Source of the DNA: Marinobacter halodurans
Lineage (GTDB): Bacteria; Pseudomonadota; Gammaproteobacteria; Pseudomonadales; Oleiphilaceae
Length of the DNA: 64,000 nt
Reading direction: 5' to 3'
Assembly (NCBI RefSeq): GCF_004327985.1
Contig: NZ_SJDL01000009.1
Coordinates: 62,001-126,000, forward strand
The notes beneath the pieces are model-generated. The model had not been told where the DNA came from. It did no database searches and saw nothing but the letters and a program-made list of their open reading frames with translations. Shown here piece by piece: positions 8,577 through 18,486 of the stretch. A program made the position numbers and the translations under genes. Numbering within the stretch: the stretch's first letter is position 1; every line of letters begins with the position of its first letter.

Positions 8577-8689
8577 GGGCCTTGCCCGAACCTCGCTGTT
8601 TGACCTGTCGGGTTATCCATACAAGCATCGGCGCATCTTCCTGACAATGCTACTATGCGCCGTTACCGAGAGTGATAGAGGGGAATGGT

Positions 8690-9616
8690 GTGATCAAGTC
8701 TGGGCGGCAATGGGCCATGGCAGGCCTGGTTTTGACGACGCTGTTCTGGGCCGGCAATGCGCTGGTTGCCCGCGGCACATCGGAATCGATACCGCCGTTT
8801 GCACTGTCGTTCTGGCGCTGGCTGATCCCGACACTCTACCTGGCCCCCTTCACCTTCCGGGCGGTGCAGCGCTACCGGGAGACCCTTCGCGCCCACTGGA
8901 TCCAGGTTATTGCCCTCGCTCTCTTCAGCGTGGGCGCCTACAACACCATCCTCTACCTGGCGGCCCAGAGCACCGGCGCGATCAACATTGCCCTGGTCAG
9001 TTCCACCATGCCGCTGATGATCGTCCTCTTCTCCGCCATCATCCTGCGGACATTGCCCCATCGCCGGCAACTGGCGGGCCTGGTTCTCGCCTTCGGCGGG
9101 GTGCTGACGATCCTCACCCGGGCCAACCTGGACACCCTGCTGCGAGTCGACTTCAATCCCGGCGATCTGCTGATGATCCTGTCGATCAGCAGTTGGGCGC
9201 TGTATTCGGTGCTGCTGAAGCGCTGGCCGCTGGATATCCCGCTGTTCCCGCTGCTCTGCATCCTCATCACGCTGGGCACACCGATGATCCTGCCGTTCTA
9301 CCTTTGGGAACTGCATCGCGAAGGTGGCTTTACCCTCAACGCAGGCAACCTGTCCGCCCTGCTCTACGTCGGCACCCTGCCGAGTGTTGCGGCGTATTTC
9401 CTCTGGAACAACGGCGTTCGCACGCTGGGCCCCGGCATGGCGGGACTGTTCGCCTACCTGATCCCGGTCTTCGCGGCGCTGATCGCAGTGCCGGTATTGG
9501 GGGAATCCATCGAAGGCTACCATGCCATTGGCGGCCTGCTGGTGCTGGCGGGGTTACTGGCGGCGTCCCGACGCCCGAAGTCGGAAATCATCGCCGATCG
9601 ACTGACCCACCCCTGA
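8690..9616 (+). CDS. EamA/DMT family transporter
   Basis: A 308-residue inner-membrane protein with about ten hydrophobic segments arranged as two EamA repeats (the first around residues 7-140, the second around 150-295). The second repeat contains the typical sequence YVGTLPSVAAYFLWNNGVR, and FAYLIPVFAALIAVPVLGE follows. Family members export small metabolites such as amino acids, but the substrate here is unknown. I chose the GTG at 8690 because GAGGGG lies 6 nt upstream; a GTG 18 nt earlier is less well placed. It is divergent from the flavoprotein gene. Confidence 0.88.
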   Translation: MIKSGRQWAMAGLVLTTLFWAGNALVARGTSESIPPFALSFWRWLIPTLYLAPFTFRAVQRYRETLRAHWIQVIALALFSVGAYNTILYLAAQSTGAINIALVSSTMPLMIVLFSAIILRTLPHRRQLAGLVLAFGGVLTILTRANLDTLLRVDFNPGDLLMILSISSWALYSVLLKRWPLDIPLFPLLCILITLGTPMILPFYLWELHREGGFTLNAGNLSALLYVGTLPSVAAYFLWNNGVRTLGPGMAGLFAYLIPVFAALIAVPVLGESIEGYHAIGGLLVLAGLLAASRRPKSEIIADRLTHP

Positions 9617-9728
9617 GCCACAGGATTGGACATTCACACACAACAGGCGGCCAAGCCGGTATACTCTGGGTTGAGTCCATACGGCCGTAACGACGCCAAT
9701 GGATGCGTATGCAAGGAGTGCAGTATAG

Positions 9729-10151
9729 ATGTCGGATCGTAAGCAGTTCCTGATCGTGATGCTGGTCGCTGCCATCTTTATCGGATGGCTGAGTTGGCGC
9801 GGTATCGAAGTGATCTCACTGAATAACCATTTGCAGGACGACCCGAAGCTGAGCGGCTATCCCTACCAGTTCCGGGTACTTCGGGTCGAAGGCGACACGG
9901 CCATCATGTCGTCACCGCGCTCCTACGAAGTCAGCACCCAGGATGCCCTGCGGGCGCTGTTCCCCAGCTTGCGCTCACTCAGCGACGACCACCGGGACTG
10001 GCAGCGGGCCGAACGGGAGTTCGCCCACCTGCAGGCCCACGCCGGCAATCTGGTCCTGGCTGACGAGCGTATTGACAAGATCCGCTGGGAGTTGGACAGG
10101 AACTGGTACCACCTGAAACAGATGGATCCCAGTGGAAAGCCAGCCTACTGA
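9729..10151 (+). CDS. Hypothetical single-span membrane protein
   Basis: A 140-residue protein with one N-terminal hydrophobic helix (about residues 6-23, FLIVMLVAAIFIGWLSW) and a hydrophilic, mostly charged remainder. The SD AGGAG lies about 11 nt before the ATG, so translation is likely. I do not recognise the family. The segment after the membrane helix has alternating hydrophobic and polar residues (YQFRVLRVEGDTAIMSSPRS) that could form a small beta domain, then helices rich in Arg and Glu. It lies 77 bp before srkA on the same strand. Confidence 0.75.
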   Translation: MSDRKQFLIVMLVAAIFIGWLSWRGIEVISLNNHLQDDPKLSGYPYQFRVLRVEGDTAIMSSPRSYEVSTQDALRALFPSLRSLSDDHRDWQRAEREFAHLQAHAGNLVLADERIDKIRWELDRNWYHLKQMDPSGKPAY

Positions 10152-10227
10152 TCCGGGCAGCCGAATCACTGTGAGCCGGCCTGCCCTGTGGTATATTGCC
10201 ACGCCATACTCCACGATCCGTTGATTT

Positions 10228-11241
10228 ATGTCTGACACTGGACACGACACTACTGGACACCCTTACGACCACCTGACGCCCGACGTCTTGCTGGACGCGA
10301 TGGAAGAGGCCGGCTTCCATATCAATGGCCGCATCTTCCCGCTCAATTCCTACGAGAACCGGGTCTATCAGGTCGGCATCGAGGACAGCCCCTCCGTTAT
10401 CGCCAAATTCTACCGCCCGGGCCGCTGGAGCCGGGAGCAGATTGCCGAGGAGCACGCCTTCTCGCTGGAACTGGTGGAGGCCGAAGTGCCCATCGTGGCG
10501 CCGCTCACACTGGCGAACGGCGATACCATCGGCGAACATAACGGCTTCTGGTTTGCGGTCTTTCCACAGCGCGGCGGCCAGGCGCCAGACACCAGCGAGC
10601 CGGACATGCTCTGGCGGCTGGGGCAGTGGCTGGGGCAACTGCATAACATTGGCGCCCGCACCCCTTTCCGGCACCGCCCGACCCTGGACCTGATGACGGG
10701 CCTGGAAAACGAAGCCCGCTACCTCACCGAGAGTGGGCGGATTCCCGACGATTTGCGACCGGCCTGGGACTCGCTGATTCCCGATCTGCTGACCCACGCC
10801 GGGCAGCGGGTGGACGACGCCGGCCAGGTCGACACGGTACGGCTGCACGGCGACTGCCACGCCGGCAACATCCTCGTGCGCGACGAGCAGATGCTGTTTG
10901 TCGACCTGGATGACTGTCGCCAGGGACCGGCGATCCAGGATCTCTGGCTGCTGCTCAACGGGGACGAGAAAGAACGCGCCCTGCAGTTCAGCGAGTTGAT
11001 GGAAGGCTACGAGACCTTCCGCGATTTCAACCGTCGCGAGCGCTACCTGATCGAGCCATTGCGCTGCTACCGCCAGATCAGCCACGCCGCCTGGCTGGCG
11101 CGCCGCTGGGACGACCCGGCCTTCCCCAAATTCTTTCCCTGGTTCGCCCAGCCCCGGTTCTGGTCCGACCAGATCCTCGCGCTGAGAGAGCAGCTTGCGG
11201 CCCTGCAGGCGCCGCCGATCAATCCCAGCGGGCCTTACTGA
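10228..11241 (+). CDS. srkA: Stress response Ser/Thr kinase (YihE-type)
   Basis: A 337-residue aminoglycoside-phosphotransferase-fold kinase of the SrkA/YihE family, linked in enterobacteria to survival of envelope and oxidative stress and to counteracting MazF-dependent death. The catalytic loop HGDCHAGNIL (about residues 210-219) and the metal-binding segment FVDLDDCRQGPA (about 228-239) are intact, so activity is expected. The N-terminal PLNSYENRVYQVG segment is typical of the family. Unlike the E. coli yihE locus, no dsbA is next to it. A small membrane protein gene begins immediately after its stop. Confidence 0.93.
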   Translation: MSDTGHDTTGHPYDHLTPDVLLDAMEEAGFHINGRIFPLNSYENRVYQVGIEDSPSVIAKFYRPGRWSREQIAEEHAFSLELVEAEVPIVAPLTLANGDTIGEHNGFWFAVFPQRGGQAPDTSEPDMLWRLGQWLGQLHNIGARTPFRHRPTLDLMTGLENEARYLTESGRIPDDLRPAWDSLIPDLLTHAGQRVDDAGQVDTVRLHGDCHAGNILVRDEQMLFVDLDDCRQGPAIQDLWLLLNGDEKERALQFSELMEGYETFRDFNRRERYLIEPLRCYRQISHAAWLARRWDDPAFPKFFPWFAQPRFWSDQILALREQLAALQAPPINPSGPY

Positions 11242-11242
11242 C

Positions 11243-11638
11243 ATGCCACAAGACGAGCGCCGCTACAGCATCCGCGCCCTGTTCATCGTCGCTTTCGTGG
11301 CCATACTGGGCACCGTCCTGGCACTGGAAACGGTCGGGCTGATCGCCCATACCCGGGACAAGGACAAGGTGCAGGTCGGCGACTTCCGGGCCATCTACGT
11401 CGGTCCCCGCGAGGACTACCGGATGTCGCCCAAGCCCTCGGAACTGCATGCCGAATGCTACGACGGCTACCTGGCCGTGGGCTCCGATACGGACGTCACC
11501 CTCAAGGGCGTACTGGTGGATTACAGGAACCGGGGCATCCGCTGCACCGTGGCACCGCGCCCGCCGCAGGTCGCCCCGGAAGCACCTAACCCGGACACCT
11601 CCCCAGAGACGGGAGGCAGCGATGAGCAAAACCAATAA
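11243..11638 (+). CDS. Hypothetical membrane-anchored protein
   Basis: A 131-residue protein with a short basic N-terminus, one hydrophobic helix (about residues 12-32, ALFIVAFVAILGTVLALETV) and an exported or periplasmic domain of about 95 residues containing two cysteines (AECYDGY and IRCTVAP) that could form a disulfide. The tail is Pro/Glu-rich. The ATG at 11243 is 2 nt after the srkA stop, and the 3' end overlaps cmoA by 17 nt in another frame, so it is probably co-translated with both. I do not recognise the family. Confidence 0.7.
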   Translation: MPQDERRYSIRALFIVAFVAILGTVLALETVGLIAHTRDKDKVQVGDFRAIYVGPREDYRMSPKPSELHAECYDGYLAVGSDTDVTLKGVLVDYRNRGIRCTVAPRPPQVAPEAPNPDTSPETGGSDEQNQ

Positions 11639-12392
11639 TCCGAAATCCCGCGAGCCCCTGTTCGAGGCGGACCGCATCTACACCGACACGACCTCCGAGG
11701 GAGGCGATTTCCGCTTTGATGCGGCCGTCGCCCGGGTCTTCCCCGACATGATCCGGCGCTCGGTGCCCGGTTACACCACCCTGATTCCCATGATCGGCAT
11801 CATCACCGCGCGTTTTGCCCAGGATGGCACCCGCTGTTATGACCTGGGTTGCTCTTTGGGCGCATCGACGCTGGCCATGCGCCATGGCGTGGGCGACCGG
11901 GACTGCCAGGTCATCGGCATCGACAACTCCCCGGACATGATCGAGCGGGGCCGTCACTTCGTCGCCCTGGACGATCATCCCGCTCTGGTGGAGCTGCGCT
12001 GCGAGGATATCCTGGACACCCAACTGGAGAATGCCTCGGTCACCACCCTCAACTTTACTCTGCAATTCATCGAGCCCGGGCAACGGCCGGAGCTGCTCAG
12101 CCGAATTGCCCGGGCAACGCAACCCGGTGGCGCGCTGATCCTGTCGGAAAAAATCCGCTTCGAAATGGACTGGGAACAGACCCTGCAAACGGACCTTCAC
12201 CACGACTTCAAGCGCGCCAACGGTTATTCGGACCTGGAGATCAGTCGTAAACGCTCGGCCATCGAGCAGGTGCTGATCCCCGAAACCATCGGCACCCATC
12301 GGGAACGCCTGCTGGATGCCGGTTTTGACCGCGTCACCCTGTGGTACCAGAGCTTCAATTTCGTATCCCTGCTGGCCCTTAAACAGGCCTGA
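11622..12392 (+). CDS. cmoA: Carboxy-S-adenosyl-L-methionine synthase
   Basis: CmoA makes carboxy-SAM from SAM and prephenate for the cmo5U modification at tRNA position 34. The protein has 256 residues with SAM-binding motif CYDLGCSLGASTLAMR (about residues 68-83). The N-terminal DRIYTDTTSEGGDFRFDAAVARVFPDM region is family-specific and is shown here only as short pieces: DRIYTD and FRFDAAVARVFPDM. The ATG at 11622 has GGGAGG about 5 nt upstream, inside the previous gene. It lies 20 nt before cmoB, as a two-gene unit for one modification. Confidence 0.96.
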   Translation: MSKTNNPKSREPLFEADRIYTDTTSEGGDFRFDAAVARVFPDMIRRSVPGYTTLIPMIGIITARFAQDGTRCYDLGCSLGASTLAMRHGVGDRDCQVIGIDNSPDMIERGRHFVALDDHPALVELRCEDILDTQLENASVTTLNFTLQFIEPGQRPELLSRIARATQPGGALILSEKIRFEMDWEQTLQTDLHHDFKRANGYSDLEISRKRSAIEQVLIPETIGTHRERLLDAGFDRVTLWYQSFNFVSLLALKQA

Positions 12393-12412
12393 CCCGCCGG
12401 AGACTGCACCCC

Positions 12413-13399
12413 GTGTTCGACTGGAAACATCGCTATCAGCCTTTGCTCAGCGACCTGGAAGCCAATGACCAGGAGGACTGGGCCAGCCAGATCGCCGACC
12501 AGCTTTATCGGCGCTTCGAATCCAATCCCCACGGCGACTTGGCGCGCTGGAACGCCGCCCTGTCGGCACTCCCCGTCCTGCACGAGGTGGAAGCGGATCT
12601 CAACGCACCCGCCGTCACCCTGCAGACCCAGGCGCCGCTGAACCCGACCCAGCAAAAGGATCTGGAAACGGGGTTGCGGGGCCTGATGCCCTGGCGCAAG
12701 GGACCCTTCGATTTTTTTGGCACCTATATCGATACCGAGTGGCGCTCCGACTGGAAATGGGACCGGGTGGTGCCCTATGTCAGCCCCCTGGATGGGCGGC
12801 GCGTGCTGGACGTGGGCTGCGGCTCGGGCTACCACCTCTGGCGCATGGCGGGCGCCGGCGCCGAGGAAGTGATTGGCGTCGATCCGGGCCTGCTTTTCCT
12901 GATGCAGTTCTTCAGCGTCAAGGACTACCTCAGCGAACCCCGGGTGCACATGCTGCCGGCCCGTCTGGAAGACCTGCCGCCCCAACTGGCCTGCTTCGAT
13001 ACCACCTTCTCCATGGGCGTGCTGTATCACCGCCGCTCACCCCTGGATCATTTGCTGGAACTGCGGGATACCCTGCGTGACGGCGGAGAACTGGTGCTGG
13101 AAACCCTGGTGGTCGACGGCCCCGAAGGCTATAGCCTGATGCCCGAGGACCGTTACGGCATGATGCGTAACGTCTGGTTCCTCCCTACCTGCGACACGCT
13201 GCTGCGCTGGCTCGATCGCACCGGCTTCCGGGACGCGCGCGTCGTCGACGTCTCCGTGACGACCACCGAGGAACAGCGCTCCACCGACTGGATGCGATTC
13301 CAGTCCCTGCAGGACTTCCTGGATCCGGACGATCCCACCAGGACGGTCGAAGGCTACCCCGGCCCCAGGCGCGCGACCCTGGTGGCCAGCAAAGGCTGA
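12413..13399 (+). CDS. cmoB: tRNA 5-carboxymethoxyuridine methyltransferase-type enzyme (carboxymethyl transferase)
   Basis: CmoB transfers the carboxymethyl group of carboxy-SAM to 5-hydroxyuridine at tRNA position 34, giving cmo5U and wider wobble decoding. The protein has 328 residues, with the cofactor motif VLDVGCGSGYHLWRMAG around residue 131 and the substrate-specific segment KGPFDFFGTYIDTEWRSDWK just before it. The start is GTG (12413, MFDWKHRY). It follows cmoA directly and is closed by a strong bidirectional terminator, so the srkA-cmoB block ends here. Confidence 0.96.
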   Translation: MFDWKHRYQPLLSDLEANDQEDWASQIADQLYRRFESNPHGDLARWNAALSALPVLHEVEADLNAPAVTLQTQAPLNPTQQKDLETGLRGLMPWRKGPFDFFGTYIDTEWRSDWKWDRVVPYVSPLDGRRVLDVGCGSGYHLWRMAGAGAEEVIGVDPGLLFLMQFFSVKDYLSEPRVHMLPARLEDLPPQLACFDTTFSMGVLYHRRSPLDHLLELRDTLRDGGELVLETLVVDGPEGYSLMPEDRYGMMRNVWFLPTCDTLLRWLDRTGFRDARVVDVSVTTTEEQRSTDWMRFQSLQDFLDPDDPTRTVEGYPGPRRATLVASKG

Positions 13400-13415
13400 C
13401 CCCAATAGCGCGCCC

Positions 13416-13454
13416 ACAGAAAAGGCGAAGCGCCGAACGCTTCGCCTTTTCTGT
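13416..13454. terminator. Bidirectional terminator between cmoB and purA
   Basis: A perfect 17-bp stem (13416-13432 with 13438-13454) around a 5-nt loop is bordered by A and T runs on both sides. It serves convergent cmoB and purA. Confidence 0.85.
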
Positions 13455-13480
13455 TTCGATTCACCCGTTACGGGTCAATC

Positions 13481-14788
<1,308 letters not shown>

Positions 14789-14824
14789 TCAGTACGCCCG
14801 TTTCGGGGCGATCGCCCCTATCCG

Positions 14825-16006
14825 TTAAAGTGACTCGACGACCCACTGGCCGTCCCGTTGAATCAGTTGCCGAGTGCAGCCCCGTGCCTCCGGCGTCGCG
14901 CCGGAATCGTCCGGCAGGGCCTGTAGCACCGTCTCGGTCCGGCGCAGGTCGGCAATGGCATCAGCCAGAGCCGGGTCATCGCTGACCGGCGCCCAGATCA
15001 TGTTGCGTCCCGGCACGCCCGCCCGGTCGCCCAGCGCCACCAGGGCACGGACATCGGCACTGAACCCGGTGGCCGGGCGGGGGCGGCCGAAATCACGGCC
15101 AATGGCGTCGTAACGTCCGCCCTGGGCCACGGCCTGCCCGTGTCCCGGTGCATAGGCCGCGAAGACCAGGCCCGTATGGTAGTTGTATCCCCGCAGCTCG
15201 CAGAAATCGAAGCCCAGCTCCACGTCCGGGAAACGCGTCGAGATGCCCCCCGCCACGCGGGCCAGCTCATCCAGGGCCTTGAGCGCCTGCGCCGAGGCAC
15301 CCTGCAATACATCGCGGGCTTCATCCAGCACCTCGATGCCACCGCTCAGGCGCGCCAGATTACGCAAACGTCCGGCCGGCGTTGCGGCCGCGCGGTCGCC
15401 CAGCAACTCATCGAGTTCGGGAATGGACTTGCGGCGCATGGCGTCGAAAATCGCCTGTTCGGTCTGCGTGTCAAAATCCGCTTCCGACATCAGGGACTGG
15501 TAGATGGCGACATGCGCCAGATCCAGGTGAATCCGTGGAATCCCGGCAATGCGCAGGGTCTCCAGCATCAACCGGATGACTTCCTGATCGGCCGCTTCCG
15601 AGGCGCTGCCGAACAGCTCGCAGCCGGCCTGGATTGGCGTGCGCCCGGTCAACATATGCTGGGGCCGGGTATGCAGGACATGCCCCGCATAGCACAAGCG
15701 TGTCACGCTGTCCTGGCGCAGGGTATGCGCATCAATACGCGCCGCCTGCGGCGTCATATCCGCACGCACTCCCATCATGCGCCCCGTCAACTGGTCGGTC
15801 AGCTTGAAGGTTTGCAGGGCCAGATCGTTGCCGGTACCGGTGAGCAGGGATTCGAGGTATTCGATCAGGGGCGGGATCACCAACTGGTAACCCCAGCGCT
15901 GGTAGGTGTCCATGATGTCGCGGCGCAGGGATTCGATTCTGCCAGCCAGCGGCGGCAGGATATCCTCCACACCATCAGGCAGTAACCAGCGGTCGGAAGC
16001 AGTCAT
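14825..16006 (-). CDS. hisZ: ATP phosphoribosyltransferase regulatory subunit
   Basis: HisZ is a class II histidyl-tRNA synthetase paralogue that forms a complex with the short form of HisG and makes it active and histidine-sensitive. The 393-residue protein begins with the family-typical DRWLLPDGVEDILPP. It keeps the fold (MMGVRADMTPQAARIDAHT, then YAGHVLHTRPQH) but lacks the anticodon-binding domain of true HisRS. It implies a short HisG elsewhere. No clear Shine-Dalgarno precedes the ATG at 16006. P. aeruginosa has a DUF2065 gene between hisZ and hflC; I see none here. Confidence 0.95.
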   Translation of the reverse strand: MTASDRWLLPDGVEDILPPLAGRIESLRRDIMDTYQRWGYQLVIPPLIEYLESLLTGTGNDLALQTFKLTDQLTGRMMGVRADMTPQAARIDAHTLRQDSVTRLCYAGHVLHTRPQHMLTGRTPIQAGCELFGSASEAADQEVIRLMLETLRIAGIPRIHLDLAHVAIYQSLMSEADFDTQTEQAIFDAMRRKSIPELDELLGDRAAATPAGRLRNLARLSGGIEVLDEARDVLQGASAQALKALDELARVAGGISTRFPDVELGFDFCELRGYNYHTGLVFAAYAPGHGQAVAQGGRYDAIGRDFGRPRPATGFSADVRALVALGDRAGVPGRNMIWAPVSDDPALADAIADLRRTETVLQALPDDSGATPEARGCTRQLIQRDGQWVVESL

Positions 16007-16176
16007 GAGTCGCTAAAAACCCGTTCTTGGCGCCTGCCCTCGGGCAGACTTCAGAATTTAGAAGGTCCCGGCATGCCCGACCCCAAACGGCCCGCACATC
16101 GGGATTTCCGGAGGCCCTCGTCAGGCAAACGAAAAGGAACCACAAAACCCGGCAATTCTACACATTTGGGGAACAC

Positions 16177-16210
16177 AAAAAAACCGGAGCATGGCCTCAT
16201 GCTCCGGTTT
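16177..16210 (-). terminator. Rho-independent terminator after hflC
   Basis: Perfect 13-bp stem (16181-16193 with 16198-16210), 4-nt loop GCCT, followed on the minus strand by a run of T residues. It closes the miaA-hfq-hflX-hflK-hflC unit. Confidence 0.85.
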
Positions 16211-16247
16211 ATTTTACCTTCTTCGTGGGTCGGCCCCAAAGACGCCT

Positions 16248-17132
16248 TTACTGGCCGGCCCCGACACCACTCAGGTTTTCCATATAGCGCATGAAGTCGC
16301 TCTTGGCATCAATCACCATCATGTCGCTCTTGTCGGCGAAGGACTTCTCATACGCCGTCAGGCTGCGATAGAAACGGTAGAACTCTTCATCGCCCTGGTA
16401 GGCCTTGGCGTAAATCTTCGCGGCCTCACCGTCACCTTCACCACGGGTCGTTTCCGCCTTGGCGTAGGCCTCGGCCAGAACCACAGTGCGCTGGCGATCA
16501 GCATCGGCCCGGATGCCTTCGGCCAGTTCCTTCCCCCGGGAACGGAATTCCTGGGCGAGTTTTTCACGCTCGGTACGCATCCGGCGATAGACGTTGTCAC
16601 TCACCGACTGCGGCAGCTCGATAGCCTTGACGCGGATGTCCATCACCTTGACGCCCAGCTCATCGATCACGGTATTGTCGATGCGGTTGACCAGCTTTTC
16701 CATCAGCTCGTCACGCTGACCGGAAACCACCTCGTGCATGGTGCGAATACCGAATTCGTCACGCAGCCCGTTGTCCACCCGGGACGACACCAGCGAGATG
16801 GCCCGCAGTTCGTCTCCGCCGGTCGCCCGGTAGAACTCGTCCACGTCCTGGATGCGCCAGGCGATGTAGGAGTCGACGTCGAGCGGCTTCTTCTCGATGG
16901 TCAGGTACTGGCGGGTCGGCAGGTCATTGGTCATCACCCGCACGTCAAACTGACGCACCTTGTCGATTACCGGCACCTTGAAGTGAATGCCGGCCGGGAT
17001 ATCGGTCTCAACCAGTTCACCAAAGCGCAGCAGCACGCCGCGATGGGTTTCCGGGATAATGTATACGCTGGACGTCACGAGCAGCACAACAATCAGTGCG
17101 CCAGCCAGTCCGAGAACAGCTTTAGGACTCAT
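16248..17132 (-). CDS. hflC: HflC, SPFH/prohibitin-family regulator of FtsH
   Basis: HflC with HflK forms the membrane cage around the FtsH protease and modulates degradation of membrane proteins. The 294-residue protein has an N-terminal transmembrane helix (about residues 5-25, AVLGLAGALIVVLLVTSSVYI) and an SPFH domain (VLLRFGELVETDIPAGIHFK onwards), then a coiled-coil region rich in Arg, Ala and Glu. Its ATG lies 2 nt after the hflK stop, consistent with coupled synthesis in a fixed ratio. Confidence 0.96.
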   Translation of the reverse strand: MSPKAVLGLAGALIVVLLVTSSVYIIPETHRGVLLRFGELVETDIPAGIHFKVPVIDKVRQFDVRVMTNDLPTRQYLTIEKKPLDVDSYIAWRIQDVDEFYRATGGDELRAISLVSSRVDNGLRDEFGIRTMHEVVSGQRDELMEKLVNRIDNTVIDELGVKVMDIRVKAIELPQSVSDNVYRRMRTEREKLAQEFRSRGKELAEGIRADADRQRTVVLAEAYAKAETTRGEGDGEAAKIYAKAYQGDEEFYRFYRSLTAYEKSFADKSDMMVIDAKSDFMRYMENLSGVGAGQ

Positions 17133-17134
17133 GA

Positions 17135-18322
17135 TTAACGCCCCCTCCGCGCAGTTGAAGTGTTGTTACGCTGCCGGATTTCATCCAGTACCTGGTCCGT
17201 CAGCTTCTGGATATCGGTATCCGGTCCGGAGTAATCCGAAGAGGAGCTGTCACCGGCACTGGTGCTGCCCTTGCCAACCAGGCGGTCAAGCGGCAGGTAC
17301 ATCAGGTTGTTGCTGCCCTCCGTATCCACCATGACCTTGCTGGTGCTGGAGAAGACTTTCTGCATGGTGTCCAGGTACATGCGGTCACGGGTCACCACGG
17401 GCGCGTCCTTATAGACGTTCAGCAGCTGGACAAAGCGGGCGGTTTCACCCTTGGCGCGTTCGATGACTTCCTGCTTGTAGGCGTTCGCCTCCTCCACCAG
17501 ACGCTGGGCGCGACCACGGGCTTCCGGCACGACCTTGTTGCGGTAGGTTTCGGCCTCTTCCACCAGACGCTGTTCGTCTTCCTTGGCCCGCTGCACTTCA
17601 CGGAAGGCTTCCTGCACCTCGGCCGGCGGCTGGGTGCTTTCCACGTTGACCTTCACGATCTGCAGCCCCGTGCCATACTTCTTCAGGAAGCTCTGCAGGC
17701 GCTGCTCGACGTTGATGGCCAGCGCGGCCCGCCCTTCCGTCAGGACATCGTCCAGACCGGCACTGCCCACCTCATGGCGCAGGGCGCTGTCGGTGGCAAA
17801 GGCCAGGGCCTGGTTGGAATCCCGGACGTTGAGCACGTAATCACGGGCATTTTCCACCCGATACTGGACCTGCAGGTCCACGGACACCAGGTTCTCGTCC
17901 TGGGTCAGCATCTGACCCTCGGATTCCGCAGTGCGAACGTTGGTAACGCGAACCTTGGTGACACTGTCAATGATGGGGATCTTGAAGCGCAGCCCCGGAT
18001 TCTCGGTCGTGTGGTACTTACCGAAGCGCAGCACGACAGCGCGCTCCTGCTCGTCCACCGTGTAGAACGACTGGTAGATCACGTAACCAACAATCAGGAT
18101 GCCGAGGATGGCCAGGACGGCCCCGAAGCCGCTGCTGCCATCGCCGCCGGAGCCGCCGCCGGTGCCACCACCCTTCTTGCCGCCGAGCAGCTTGTTCAGC
18201 TTGTCGAGCCCCTTGCGCAGCGCCTCATCCAGATCGGGCGGTCCCTGATCATTACCACGACGCCCCCCACTACCCCAGGGATCGTTGTCGTTCCGGTTAC
18301 CACCCGGTTCATTCCAGGCCAT
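17135..18322 (-). CDS. hflK: HflK, SPFH/prohibitin-family regulator of FtsH
   Basis: The 395-residue partner of HflC. The cytoplasmic N-terminus is Gly/Asn/Asp-rich (NEPGGNRNDNDPWGSGG) with a short Gly/Lys tract, followed by one transmembrane helix (FGAVLAILGILIVGYVIYQS, about residues 70-90), the SPFH domain (DEQERAVVLRFGKYHTTENP) and a coiled coil. The ATG at 18322 has GGAG upstream and matches the usual family start MAWNEPG. The C-terminal tail is Ser/Asp-rich. Confidence 0.96.
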   Translation of the reverse strand: MAWNEPGGNRNDNDPWGSGGRRGNDQGPPDLDEALRKGLDKLNKLLGGKKGGGTGGGSGGDGSSGFGAVLAILGILIVGYVIYQSFYTVDEQERAVVLRFGKYHTTENPGLRFKIPIIDSVTKVRVTNVRTAESEGQMLTQDENLVSVDLQVQYRVENARDYVLNVRDSNQALAFATDSALRHEVGSAGLDDVLTEGRAALAINVEQRLQSFLKKYGTGLQIVKVNVESTQPPAEVQEAFREVQRAKEDEQRLVEEAETYRNKVVPEARGRAQRLVEEANAYKQEVIERAKGETARFVQLLNVYKDAPVVTRDRMYLDTMQKVFSSTSKVMVDTEGSNNLMYLPLDRLVGKGSTSAGDSSSSDYSGPDTDIQKLTDQVLDEIRQRNNTSTARRGR

Positions 18323-18486
18323 ATTCTTCTCCGTTCGCAAACTCATCGAATGGCTGCAAATACTAGGGATTAATGCGGCCCCGGGCAACAGTAAGGCGCC
18401 CGAATCCACCCCTTTGCAGACGTGCTCAGACCGATAGGCTGTACTGTAGCAGGCTTGGACCGGCAACTCTCTGTTATACGAAGCAA

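Noticed and set aside
8672-8690. Earlier GTG start for the EamA transporter
   Set aside because: GAGGGG is only correctly spaced (6 nt) for the GTG at 8690.
16027-16294. Short plus-strand frames over the hflC terminator
   Set aside because: They run through a perfect terminator hairpin and match no family; no Shine-Dalgarno.
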